Shown: positions 14,910-21,188, counted from the stretch's first letter. The stretch is 22,143 nucleotides of DNA from Pseudomonadota bacterium (GCA_015486445.1 WFRT01000242.1:1-22143), one strand, 5' to 3'. Made by a program: numbers and translations. Notes: generated from the letters alone by a model not told the origin.

Positions 14910-14954
14910 AAAAAAAACTATGGCGGATCCGGAACCATTCCGAACCCGCCATAG
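14910..14954 (-). terminator. Rho-independent terminator for the 149-aa gene
   Basis: The inverted repeat ctatggcgg (14918-14926) / ccgccatag (14946-14954) has a further ttcggaa/ttccgga-like pairing inside. On the minus strand it is followed by a run of eight Ts. It lies 87 bases after the stop of the minus-strand gene at 15041. Confidence 0.8.
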
Positions 14955-14973
14955 CCAGGGGAGGGGAGGGAGA

Positions 14974-15017
14974 AGAGATACTGTTGCCAGTATCTTTTCA
15001 ATTCGGTTTTCACCGAA
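14974..15017 (+). terminator. Possible terminator downstream of ispH
   Basis: The hairpin agatactg (14976-14983) / cagtatct (14988-14995) has a 4-base loop and is followed by Ts. A second small hairpin, ttcggt/accgaa (15002-15017), follows. It is oriented so that it could stop plus-strand transcripts from ispH. Stems are AT-rich, so strength is uncertain. Confidence 0.45.
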
Positions 15018-15040
15018 ACTGATTACTCATCAATTGCCGG

Positions 15041-15490
15041 CTAAACTGCCTGGACCGCCTTGGCCTTGCGCCAGCCGGCGGCGATAAAGGCATTCATCCG
15101 GTCGATGCTCCAGCTTTTCATGGTTTCAATGTATTTCTGCTTGTCAACCTTGGCCAACTCGACAATCTTCTGCCGTTCACGGATACTCTCTTCCATATCG
15201 GTGGGAGACATCCCCTGCCAGGTGGAATAACGGTTGTCGAAGATAAACTCCGGGGTTACCAGTTCCTTGTCAATACCGTGCTTTTCGAGCAGATAGGTTG
15301 CCAGTTCCATGTCGTACTTGATAATCCAGCCATTGTCTTCGAGCATTGTCGCGGCATCGAACTCCGGCTTGTCCTGGCATTCCGGGCAATAGACCTGGTC
15401 GATAACCGAAGCCGGGAGAATGTTGTTGAGGTTGCTGAACTGGGCATGCTGATGGCCGCCAACGCACTGATGTTTGATTTCTACGCACAT
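15041..15490 (-). CDS. Unrecognised 149-aa protein with N-terminal Cys/His cluster
   Basis: I do not recognise this family. The first 40 residues hold Cys2, His7, Cys9, His13, His15 and a CPEC pair (Cys35, Cys38), which looks like a zinc ribbon or another metal site. The rest has no Cys and is predicted helical and charged, with many aromatic residues (DNGWIIKYDMELATYLLEKH, then IRERQKIVELAKVDKQKYIE), ending in AAGWRKAKAVQAV. There is no signal peptide or membrane segment, so it is probably cytoplasmic. The ATG at 15490 has GGAG ten bases upstream (GGAGATTCATCATG), a TTGACA-type promoter lies about 90 bases upstream, and a strong terminator lies downstream. It is therefore a stand-alone, probably well expressed gene. 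Confidence 0.85.
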   Translation of the reverse strand: MCVEIKHQCVGGHQHAQFSNLNNILPASVIDQVYCPECQDKPEFDAATMLEDNGWIIKYDMELATYLLEKHGIDKELVTPEFIFDNRYSTWQGMSPTDMEESIRERQKIVELAKVDKQKYIETMKSWSIDRMNAFIAAGWRKAKAVQAV

Positions 15491-15580
15491 GATGAATCTC
15501 CTCTTGCGAAAGCACCGGCCGGTTGCCCCAGCCGGATTAGAAAAATTTTACAATGATGATTAACTGCATTCTCTTTGTAT

Positions 15581-15609
15581 TGTTTAGCCGCAAAAAAAAC
15601 TTTTGTCAA
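15581..15609 (-). promoter_or_regulatory. Putative promoter of the 149-aa gene
   Basis: On the minus strand a perfect TTGACA (15609-15604) is followed after 17 bases by TAAACA (15586-15581), in the only strongly AT-rich patch nearby. The -35 is ideal and the -10 is weak (3/6). It would give a leader of about 85 nt. Confidence 0.5.
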
Positions 15610-15629
15610 GCTCTTTTTTAAACTTTTTT

Positions 15630-15673
15630 AAAAATATTTCGCCCCCGGCCCGGAAAGGTTTGCCGGCCGGGCC
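15630..15673 (-). terminator. Possible terminator of pyrF
   Basis: The inverted repeat ggcccgg (15647-15653) / ccgggcc (15667-15673) lies directly after the pyrF stop. On the minus strand it is followed after a short gap by an ATATTTTTA stretch. The gap between stem and T-rich part makes the call tentative. Confidence 0.4.
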
Positions 15674-15676
15674 GCA

Positions 15677-16501
15677 TCAGGAAGACCGGCGGCCGCTGTT
15701 TATCCGGTCCCGCAGTTCCACCGCGGCCCGGCGGGCCGCTTCCGGAAAATCATCCCCCCCGCCGGCATAGATGATTCCCCGGGACGAGTTGATCACCAAC
15801 CCGCCGCCATCAGCCCTGAGACCCGCCTTGAGAACGGCCTCAAGATCGCCCCCCTGGGCCCCGATGCCGGGCACCAGCAGGGGAATCGGCCCCGCCACCG
15901 CCCGCACCCGGGCCAGCTCTTCCGGCCAGGTGGCCCCGACCACCAGCAGGACATTGCCATTGTAGTTCCACTCCCGGGCGGCCCGCCGGGCAACCTCGAG
16001 GTACAGCGGGCCGGCGTCGGTTTCCAGCCCCTGGAGCTGGGCGCCGCCGGGGTTGGAAGTACGGCAGAGAATGACCACTCCCCGTTCCCGGTAGGCCAGA
16101 AAGGGGTCCAGGGAATCGCCCCCGAGATAGGGATTGACGGTCACGGCATCAGCCGCATAGCGGACAAAGGCCTCGCGGGCATACTGGGCGGCGGTGCTGC
16201 CGATATCGCCGCGCTTGGCATCGAGGATCACCGGGATGTCGGGGCAGTGTTGGTGAATGAACGCTATCGTCTCTGCCAGTTCGGCTTCGGCGCCGCAGGC
16301 CGCGTAATGGGCGATCTGGGGCTTGTAGGCACACACCAGGTCGGCAGTGGCTTCAACCAGGCGCCGGTTGAAAGCAAAAAAGGGCCGGGCCTCCCGCCGG
16401 CAGCATTCCGGCAGGCGCTCCGGGACCGGGTCCAGGCCGACACAGAGCAGGGAGTGATTAAGCTTTTGCGCCCGCTCCAGTTTTGTGATAAAATCCTGCA
16501 T
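15677..16501 (-). CDS. pyrF: Orotidine 5'-phosphate decarboxylase (type 2)
   Basis: A 274-residue TIM-barrel enzyme that decarboxylates OMP to UMP, the last step of de novo pyrimidine synthesis. The length and the motif LDAKRGDIGSTAAQYA (about 93-108, with the Asp-Lys-Asp catalytic set) place it in the longer type 2 subfamily. Other conserved parts are LLCVGLDP at the N-terminus, FFAFNRRLVEA, VTVNPYLGGDSL, VLCRTSNPG-like VILCRTSNPGG, LLVPGIGAQGGD and INSSRGIIYA. The ATG at 16501 has AGGA nine to ten bases upstream. It is divergent from the 3D-domain lipoprotein gene, with 85 bases between the two starts. Confidence 0.95.
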   Translation of the reverse strand: MQDFITKLERAQKLNHSLLCVGLDPVPERLPECCRREARPFFAFNRRLVEATADLVCAYKPQIAHYAACGAEAELAETIAFIHQHCPDIPVILDAKRGDIGSTAAQYAREAFVRYAADAVTVNPYLGGDSLDPFLAYRERGVVILCRTSNPGGAQLQGLETDAGPLYLEVARRAAREWNYNGNVLLVVGATWPEELARVRAVAGPIPLLVPGIGAQGGDLEAVLKAGLRADGGGLVINSSRGIIYAGGGDDFPEAARRAAVELRDRINSGRRSS

Positions 16502-16586
16502 CTTAAATTCCTGTTCGTCCGGATAACCTGTTGCCGGTCCAGTTTAGCCCCGGTTTTTTGCAAACTGGCCGGGAAAGGGGCTTTAA

Positions 16587-17129
16587 GTGGAAAAAACACC
16601 CCCTTTGCCAAGACCCGCAAGATTTCCCGCTCTAAGGCTCCGGCTACTGCTCTGCCTGGCCGTCCTGCTGCTGGGCTGCTCCTGCGCCGGCGGTCCGAAG
16701 CCGGTCAGGATCCAGACCACCGCCTACTGCGGCTGCGGCAAATGCTGCGGCTGGGAAAGAGGGAGCTGGAAATTTCTGAAACTCGACTTCTGGAACCGCT
16801 ACGTTTCCAAGGGGCCCAACAAGGGGAAAAAATACAGCGGCCTGACCGCCTGCGGCACCAAGCCCCACGAGCCCAATCCCGGGCTTTTCCGGCGGCCCTG
16901 GTATCTTTTTTTCCCCTGGCTCTGGTTTCCCCGCGACGGCACGCTGGCCGCCGACACCCGCTACTACCCTTTCGGCACCCGTTTCTACATCCCGGGATAC
17001 GGTTACGGAGTAGTTGAAGACCGGGGCTCGGCCATCAAGGGGCCGCACCGGCTCGACCTCTATTTCGACTCCCACGAGCGGGCCCTGCAATGGGGCAGGA
17101 AAACCCTGGAAGTGCAAAGGCTGGACTGA
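16587..17129 (+). CDS. 3D-domain lipoprotein (MltA/RlpA-like barrel)
   Basis: A 180-residue predicted outer-envelope lipoprotein. The N-terminus is basic, then hydrophobic, ending in a lipobox LLLGC with Cys31 as the lipidation site. The mature part begins IQTTAYCGCGKCCG, and ends with the 3D (three-Asp) domain: DTRYYPFGTRFYIPGYG, VVEDRGSAIKG and RLDLYFDSHERALQWG. This is the double-psi barrel of MltA and related murein enzymes, suggesting a role in peptidoglycan cleavage. TAYCGCGKCCG holds four Cys in a tight cluster, as in several 3D proteins. The start is a GTG at 16587 with AAAGGGG upstream; no ATG fits. It is followed after 66 bases by the candidate selenoprotein gene. Confidence 0.87.
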   Translation: MEKTPPLPRPARFPALRLRLLLCLAVLLLGCSCAGGPKPVRIQTTAYCGCGKCCGWERGSWKFLKLDFWNRYVSKGPNKGKKYSGLTACGTKPHEPNPGLFRRPWYLFFPWLWFPRDGTLAADTRYYPFGTRFYIPGYGYGVVEDRGSAIKGPHRLDLYFDSHERALQWGRKTLEVQRLD

Positions 17130-17195
17130 ACCGGACTGCAAAGACCACAAGCTTCACAAACCTGTAACCTGACCAAGAGAGTGGAGAATTCTACC

Positions 17196-17399
17196 ATGAA
17201 AGAACTTCTGTTGATCCTGGGAATCGTTATCGCCTGGTACCTGCTGCAGGCTCATATCCTGCCGCGGATGGGCATCTCGACCTGAATGAAACCCGCCTGC
17301 CAGGTGGCCGGCCCCAAACAAGCCAAAGCCAACAACACCGAAAAAGATACCGGCGGTCAGCGGGAAGCCGCTCCGACTGAAACCAGCAAGGGAGAATAG
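17196..17399 (+). CDS. Candidate selenoprotein: small membrane protein with in-frame TGA (Sec30)
   Basis: The ATG at 17196 (GGAG nine bases upstream) encodes a hydrophobic helix, KELLLILGIVIAWYLLQAHI, then LPRMGIST and a TGA at 17283-17285. The same frame continues MKPACQVAGPK and on to TAG at 17397-17399: 67 residues if the TGA is read as selenocysteine, giving U-x4-C just beyond the membrane helix. The post-TGA codons end mostly in G or C, like the neighbouring genes. A SECIS-like hairpin follows the TGA at the right distance (see separate feature). The ATG directly after the TGA has no good ribosome site, arguing against a separate gene. If Sec is not inserted, the product is a 29-residue single-pass peptide. 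The downstream gene begins three bases after the TAG, with its ribosome site inside this frame. Function is unknown; a thiol/selenol redox role at the membrane is inference. Confidence 0.6.
17295..17312 (+). promoter_or_regulatory. SECIS-like hairpin after the in-frame TGA
   Basis: The RNA reads GCCUGCC-AGGU-GGCCGGC: two 3-bp GC stems separated by one U-C mismatch, closed by an AGGU tetraloop. The GGU begins 17 nt after the UGA. In E. coli fdhF the SelB-binding GGUC loop begins about 18 nt after its UGA, as I recall that sequence. The geometry therefore fits bacterial SECIS rules (GGU-type apical loop, 16-37 nt from UGA). Confidence 0.55.
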
Positions 17400-17402
17400 C
17401 CC

Positions 17403-17831
17403 ATGACCCATCTTGACACCGGCAACTACGCCGCCAAGCACAAGGACCGCGAGTTGCCGGAAGAACTGAAGGAAATGATTCTACAGGCCGCAAAACGGGG
17501 ACAGCTCAGCTGCTCCGCAGCGCATCGCCTGGCGACCGAAAAGCAACTCAGTCCGGCTGAAATAGGCCGGGCCTTAGACCTTCTGGAGATTCGGCTGACC
17601 GGCTGCCAGCTCGGCCTCTTCGATATCAGCCGCGACCGGGAAAAGATTACCCCCCGGGTCCCTGAAGAAGAACTCCGGCAGGCCCTCGAAAAAGCCCTCG
17701 ACGGCGGCCGGCTCTCGTGTCGCGCGGCCTGGACCCTGGCTCAGCGTTTCAACCTCGACAAGAAAGATATCACGGCCGTCTGCGAACATCTCAAAATCAA
17801 GATCAAGCCCTGTCAGCTGGGAGCTTTTTAA
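17403..17831 (+). CDS. Protein with two tandem 'LSC...CQLG.F' repeats, function unknown
   Basis: A 142-residue soluble protein made of one module repeated twice: residues 18-73 and 87-142. Each copy reads as an acidic helix, G-Q/R-LSC-x-AA with a second helix, a third helix, and a closing I-x-I/L-x-x-CQLG-x-F. The paired Cys are 37/68 and 106/137; Cys127 is extra. The predicted helix pattern resembles a small winged-helix or HTH module, and the invariant Cys pair suggests metal or thiol chemistry. The ATG at 17403 has GGAG inside the end of the preceding frame, so it is probably translationally coupled to the candidate selenoprotein. It is convergent with moaE, only 21 bases away. A link to molybdenum cofactor or selenium metabolism is suggested only by this context. 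Confidence 0.85.
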   Translation: MTHLDTGNYAAKHKDRELPEELKEMILQAAKRGQLSCSAAHRLATEKQLSPAEIGRALDLLEIRLTGCQLGLFDISRDREKITPRVPEEELRQALEKALDGGRLSCRAAWTLAQRFNLDKKDITAVCEHLKIKIKPCQLGAF

Positions 17832-17852
17832 CCCCGCAAGGCAGCTTGCCGG

Positions 17853-18272
17853 TCAGGGCCACTCCCTGAGGGCGATGATCTTTTCCTGCTTGATTTCGTC
17901 GACCAGCCAGGCGCAGGCGGCAAAGGCTTCACGGCGGGTGGCCGAGGAGCAGATAACCAGCAGGACGCCGTCACCCGGGCCCACGCTGCCCAGCCGGTGC
18001 AGGATAAAGATCCGGTGCAGGTGAAACTTCCAGGTCGCGTCCCCGGCCACCCGGCGCAGGGCGTCGACGACATCTTCGACCAGGGCATCCAAAGTGACGT
18101 GGGAAAAATCGGGAACCAGCTTGCCCGGAACCTTGACCCGGCCGTGGTGCATGACAATGGTACCGGTGGCCGGCCCTTCGCGCCCGGCAAAGCGGGCATA
18201 AAGCTCCTCTGCGGCAAAAGGTTCAGAGGTTACCGTCACTTCGATCTCCGGTTTGCGGCCGATCTCTCCCAT
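17853..18272 (-). CDS. moaE: MoaE-like molybdopterin synthase catalytic subunit
   Basis: A 139-residue MoaE-family protein. MoaE with thiocarboxylated MoaD converts cPMP to molybdopterin. Visible are the core strand-helix TGTIVMHHGRVKVPG, VTLDALVEDVVDAL, the HRIFILHRLGSVGPGDG region, and SSATRREAFAACAWLVDEIKQ. The catalytic Lys equivalent to E. coli Lys119 is present in DEIKQ. The position of the second Lys (E. coli FWKRE) appears as ALREW, so Arg replaces it, and the protein ends there (EWP). It is therefore a divergent member. The ATG at 18272 has GGAGG upstream and abuts the HNH gene stop. No moaD, moaA or moaC is nearby. Confidence 0.78.
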   Translation of the reverse strand: MGEIGRKPEIEVTVTSEPFAAEELYARFAGREGPATGTIVMHHGRVKVPGKLVPDFSHVTLDALVEDVVDALRRVAGDATWKFHLHRIFILHRLGSVGPGDGVLLVICSSATRREAFAACAWLVDEIKQEKIIALREWP

Positions 18273-18557
18273 CTATAAATCCTCCAGGATCATCTCCACC
18301 GGGGTTTTGCACTGTTTGCGGCTGTTGCAGTGTTTGCAGCAGGCCACGACATTGCCTTTGACGCTGCGACCCCCCCGGGCCAGGGGAACGATATGGTCCA
18401 TGGTCAGTTCCCCGGCGGGGAAATGGCCGCCGCAATAGTGGCAGACCCCTTTCTGCAGAAGTTTCTGCCAGTACTGGGTCCGGCGCAGCTGCCGGGCCCT
18501 TTCCCGCTCCCGCCGGATATGGCGGTCAAGCTCGGAACCGCCTCGCCAGTCAGTCAT
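18273..18557 (-). CDS. HNH endonuclease domain protein
   Basis: A 94-residue protein with a strongly basic helical N-terminus (RRERERARQLRRTQYWQ) and a compact HNH domain: CHYC (Cys39, Cys42), TMDHIVPLARGG with Asp54-His55, Asn69, and CCKHCNSRK (Cys74, Cys77). The two CxxC pairs form the structural zinc site, and DH...N is the beta-beta-alpha metal nuclease motif. The ATG at 18557 has GGAGG eight bases upstream and overlaps the kdsB end by eight bases; a much longer frame upstream is the shadow of kdsB. Stand-alone short HNH proteins are common and rarely characterised, so the substrate is unknown. Its position between kdsB and moaE suggests co-expression, not a shared pathway. Confidence 0.87.
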   Translation of the reverse strand: MTDWRGGSELDRHIRRERERARQLRRTQYWQKLLQKGVCHYCGGHFPAGELTMDHIVPLARGGRSVKGNVVACCKHCNSRKQCKTPVEMILEDL

Positions 18558-19344
18558 TGCCACCCCCTCCGGAACCCCGGCATTCTCCGCTCCAGGCGGC
18601 GGCAAAGGCCGCCAGTTCTTCAGGGGTGTCGATCCCCGGCCAGGCCGACGGGCACTCAAGGATCCTGATCGTACAGCCGTTTTCAAGCCAGCGAAGCTGT
18701 TCCAGTTGCTCGACCGCGGCCAGGCGCCCCGGCGACTGGAGGGCAAGATTGCGCAGAAAAGCACCGCTGTATCCATAGATCCCCAGGTGTTGAAAAGCCC
18801 TCGCCGCGGCCGGCAGGCTACACTCACCGGCCTCCTCCCGGTCCCGGCAGAAGGGGATCGGGGCCCGGGAAAAATAGAGCGCCCGCTTTTCGTTATCGAA
18901 AACCACTTTGACCACGTGCGGGGAGTGGTAACTGTCAACGTCGCTCAAAGGAGCGGCTGCGGAAACCACCAGGGCGGGATCGGAAACCCCGGTCAAAAGC
19001 TCAATCAGGCGATCGATCAAACCGGCATCGATACCCGGTTCATCCCCCTGAACATTGACGAACCACTCCACTTCAGGATGCCGCCGGGCCACCTCGGCCA
19101 GCCTTTCGGTGCCGCTGGAATGGGCCGGAGAGGTCATTTCCACCCGGCCGCCGCAGGCTTCGACCACGGCCGCGATGCGCCGGTCATCAGTCGCCACCAC
19201 GACCCGGTCCGCCCGCCGGGCCCGCCGACAAGCCTCTAGAACCCAGGCGATCATCGGCCGCCCCTGCAGATCGGCCAGGGGCTTGCCCGGAAAACGCCGC
19301 GAGCCGTATCGAGCCGGCACCACGATCCACACCAACCCGCTCAC
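18550..19344 (-). CDS. kdsB: 3-deoxy-manno-octulosonate cytidylyltransferase
   Basis: A 264-residue CMP-Kdo synthetase, activating Kdo for LPS core synthesis. The nucleotide-binding start is VVPARYGSRRFPGKPL (8-23). ATDDRRI, SSGTERLAEVARR, VNVQGDEPGID with Asp101, YFSRAPIPF, HLGIYGYSG, LEQLRWLENG and GIDTPEELAAF follow. The C-terminal tail (ECRGSGGGGND) is short and Gly-rich. The start is a GTG at 19344, with G-rich sequence upstream; no ATG is available before the PARYGS motif. It leads a three-gene unit, kdsB-HNH-moaE, with overlapping or abutting ends. kdsA and pyrG, common partners, are not here. Confidence 0.95.
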   Translation of the reverse strand: MSGLVWIVVPARYGSRRFPGKPLADLQGRPMIAWVLEACRRARRADRVVVATDDRRIAAVVEACGGRVEMTSPAHSSGTERLAEVARRHPEVEWFVNVQGDEPGIDAGLIDRLIELLTGVSDPALVVSAAAPLSDVDSYHSPHVVKVVFDNEKRALYFSRAPIPFCRDREEAGECSLPAAARAFQHLGIYGYSGAFLRNLALQSPGRLAAVEQLEQLRWLENGCTIRILECPSAWPGIDTPEELAAFAAAWSGECRGSGGGGND

Positions 19345-19452
19345 TATCCCTGTCCCCCCTTATTCCTATTTTTCACCATAATGCCCGGGGCCATGCGCTC
19401 CGAGCCAGGTTTTTCACCAAATTCGGACAAGCCTATCTACTTTACACGGAAA

Positions 19453-19490
19453 AAAATAAAAAACAACTCGAAAATAAAAAAAACAACTTG
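19453..19490. repeat. A-rich tandem repeat upstream of the histone-like gene
   Basis: Two adjacent units of 18 and 20 bases share an aaaata-A-run-caact core followed by c/t and g (19453-19470 and 19471-19490). The second unit ends within the -35 TTGACA. Such A-tracts could act as an UP element or bend the DNA. Confidence 0.55.
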
Positions 19491-19516
19491 ACATATATCG
19501 CTATTTTCACTAGCTA
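19488..19516 (+). promoter_or_regulatory. Putative promoter of the histone-like gene
   Basis: A perfect TTGACA (19488-19493) follows A-tract DNA. The -10 at the right spacing is poor (TAGCTA at 19511-19516), overlapping a CTAGCTAG palindrome (19510-19517). The gene starts at 19568. Confidence 0.4.
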
Positions 19517-19567
19517 GACGCAACGATTTCGGACATTTAACAAAATGCATCGATCCAGGAGGACGGC

Positions 19568-20134
19568 ATGGCTAACCAGGGACTCAAAAAGCTCAATTAC
19601 CAGATTGGCAGGATCTGTCGCATCGGCAGCCGCAAGCTCAAGCTCATGGCGGTCAACAACCGTCGCAAACAGCAGTTGCGCCATTTGGGAGAACGCATCT
19701 ACATTCTCAAGACCCTGCAACAGGACGACAACATCTGGGACAAGGATGAAATCGCCCAACTTCTGTTGACGATTGCCGATCTCGACCAGGAAATCGAGAT
19801 GATCATCGACGAAATCAATGAGATAAAAGCCGAGACATCGCCGGACGAAGCGCCGGCCGCCCCGGTGGAAGAAGCCCCCCCGGCACCGGAGACCCCGGCC
19901 GCGGATGACAAGCCGGCTGCCGCCGAAAGCGAAGAGAAACCGGCCGCCGCCAAAGCCCCGGAAGCCAAGGAAACCTCGAAAACCAAGGAAGCTCCGGAAG
20001 CCAAGGAAGCCAAGAAACCGGCCCGCAAGGCCGAGACCAAGGCAAGCAAGAAAAAACCGGCGGCGAAAAGCGGCCAGAAAAGCAAAGCCACGACCAAAAA
20101 GAGTACCACAAAGAGCGAAAAAGCCGACAAATAG
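19568..20134 (+). CDS. Coiled-coil protein with histone-H1-like Lys/Ala/Pro tail
   Basis: A 188-residue protein in two parts. Residues 1-90 are helical and partly basic, then acidic (NYQIGRICRIG, RRKQQLRHLGERIYILK, then IAQLLLTIADLDQEIEMIIDEINEIKA), a likely coiled coil. Residues 91-188 are almost only Ala, Pro, Glu and Lys: first acidic (APAAPVEEAPPAPETP), then EAKE repeats, ending strongly basic (KKPAAKSGQKSKATTKKSTTK). The tail resembles histone H1-like and AlgP-type DNA-binding tails, so a nucleoid-associated role is plausible but unproven. There is no signal peptide. AGGAGG lies six bases before the ATG at 19568, and a strong terminator follows, so it forms its own unit and is probably well expressed. 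Confidence 0.88.
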   Translation: MANQGLKKLNYQIGRICRIGSRKLKLMAVNNRRKQQLRHLGERIYILKTLQQDDNIWDKDEIAQLLLTIADLDQEIEMIIDEINEIKAETSPDEAPAAPVEEAPPAPETPAADDKPAAAESEEKPAAAKAPEAKETSKTKEAPEAKEAKKPARKAETKASKKKPAAKSGQKSKATTKKSTTKSEKADK

Positions 20135-20193
20135 GCAGCTTGTCCCCTGACCTGCCGGCGCTCAAAGTTTCTTCCGCGCAAGCCCAAAGTTTA

Positions 20194-20228
20194 AGCCCGG
20201 CATTCCACCCTGGAATGCCGGGCTTTTT
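20194..20228 (+). terminator. Strong rho-independent terminator
   Basis: A 14-bp perfect stem, agcccggcattcca (20194-20207) with tggaatgccgggct (20211-20224), has a 3-base loop and runs into five Ts. It ends the histone-like gene transcript. Confidence 0.93.
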
Positions 20229-20266
20229 AGTTGCGGTTCCGCGGCCCCGGGAAGAAGTGATTTTCG

Positions 20267-20295
20267 TTGATTATTCCGCCCTCCTGTGCTAAATG
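20267..20295 (+). promoter_or_regulatory. Putative promoter of the YfgM-like TPR gene
   Basis: TTGATT (20267-20272), a 17-base spacer and an extended -10, TGC-TAAATG (20287-20295), lie just after the preceding terminator and 116 bases before the ATG at 20411. Confidence 0.4.
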
Positions 20296-20410
20296 GGCCG
20301 AGCGTTTCAGCAACCCGAATTCCCGAGGCTTTGCCGCATCTCTCCCGGGCCGGCAGACCTCCAAAACCCGGGCCCGGCTCCAGGCCCCTCCAAGAGGAAA
20401 GATTGCACCG

Positions 20411-21082
20411 ATGGAAAAAGGAAAAATCTCCGTCCGCCGTGAACTGCGCGAGCCCGATGCTTTCGTCAAAACCACTTACACAGTTCTGGACTACGTCAAA
20501 AAACACAGCAAGAAATTTATCGCGGCGACCGTACTCCTGATTGCCGTCGTCATCGCGGCGGTCGGCACTTCATGGTACCTCAACGACCGCCGGGAAAAAG
20601 CCGAACAGGCCCTGAACCGGGTGCTGGCCAACCTCGAAAAAGAATCCGCCGAAACCGGGCAGCTGCTCAACCGGATCACGCAGGAGTACAAAAACACCCC
20701 GGTCGGCCCCCTGGCCGGCTACCTGGAAGCCAATTTCAAGTACCGCCAGGACGAGCTCGACCAGGCCGCTGAGATTTACAAGACCAATCAGGTCGACGAC
20801 CGCTACCTCGAAGACCTGCAAAAATACGGGCTGGCGGTCATCGACTTTCGCCAGGGCAAATACGACAGCGCCATCACCATCCTCGAGGAGCTCCAGACCC
20901 GGCAAAGCTTCATCAACGAAAACACCTACATCCTGCTCGGATTGAGCTACGAAAAAAACAACGCTCCGCAAAAAGCCGTGGCCGTGTACGAAAACATGAT
21001 TCAGCTGCTGCCCAACTCCCTTTTCCGCCCCTGGGCTGAAGAGCGGCTGGTCAGCCTGAAAAACCGGCTCAAGTCGTCATAG
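20411..21082 (+). CDS. Membrane-anchored TPR protein, YfgM/TPR_21-like
   Basis: A 223-residue protein with a charged cytoplasmic N-terminus (1-35), one TM helix at about 36-56 (KKFIAATVLLIAVVIAAVG), and a periplasmic TPR region. Helical pairs include AEQALNRVLANLEKE, GPLAGYLEANFKYRQDELDQAAEIY, YGLAVIDFRQGKYDSAITILEEL, YILLGLSYEKNNAPQKAVAVYENM and PWAEERLVSLKNRL. This layout matches the TPR_21 family, whose member YfgM associates with the Sec translocon in E. coli. The same role here is inference. I chose the ATG at 20411, with GAGGA somewhat distant upstream; the frame is open from 20267, but that part covers the promoter. Confidence 0.85.
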   Translation: MEKGKISVRRELREPDAFVKTTYTVLDYVKKHSKKFIAATVLLIAVVIAAVGTSWYLNDRREKAEQALNRVLANLEKESAETGQLLNRITQEYKNTPVGPLAGYLEANFKYRQDELDQAAEIYKTNQVDDRYLEDLQKYGLAVIDFRQGKYDSAITILEELQTRQSFINENTYILLGLSYEKNNAPQKAVAVYENMIQLLPNSLFRPWAEERLVSLKNRLKSS

Positions 21083-21094
21083 CAGTTTTCACCG

Positions 21095-21125
21095 GCCGGC
21101 AAAGTGGTTTGCCGGCAACTTTTTT
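21095..21125 (+). terminator. Rho-independent terminator after the YfgM-like gene
   Basis: A 9-bp stem gccggcaaa / tttgccggc has the loop gtgg (21095-21116), followed by aac and six Ts. It lies 12 bases after the stop codon. Confidence 0.78.
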
Positions 21126-21188
21126 CTCCAGCCCTCTACGCCCCAGACCCCGGGTTCGAGGGCTTGTCTGTTTTTATCAGAAGAGACC

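Noticed and set aside
17286..17399. Separate 37-codon gene starting at the ATG just after the TGA
   Set aside because: No good ribosome site precedes it, and the hairpin and shared frame fit reading through the TGA better. It is kept as the weaker alternative.
19381..19491. 36-codon plus-strand frame upstream of the histone-like gene
   Set aside because: No ribosome site, Lys/Asn-rich from A-tracts, and its end overlaps the predicted -35 box.
21131..21163. gggttcgag looked like a tRNA T-arm within an inverted repeat gccctc/gagggc
   Set aside because: No acceptor stem, D-arm, anticodon arm or CCA can be fitted around it. It is only a small hairpin between two genes.
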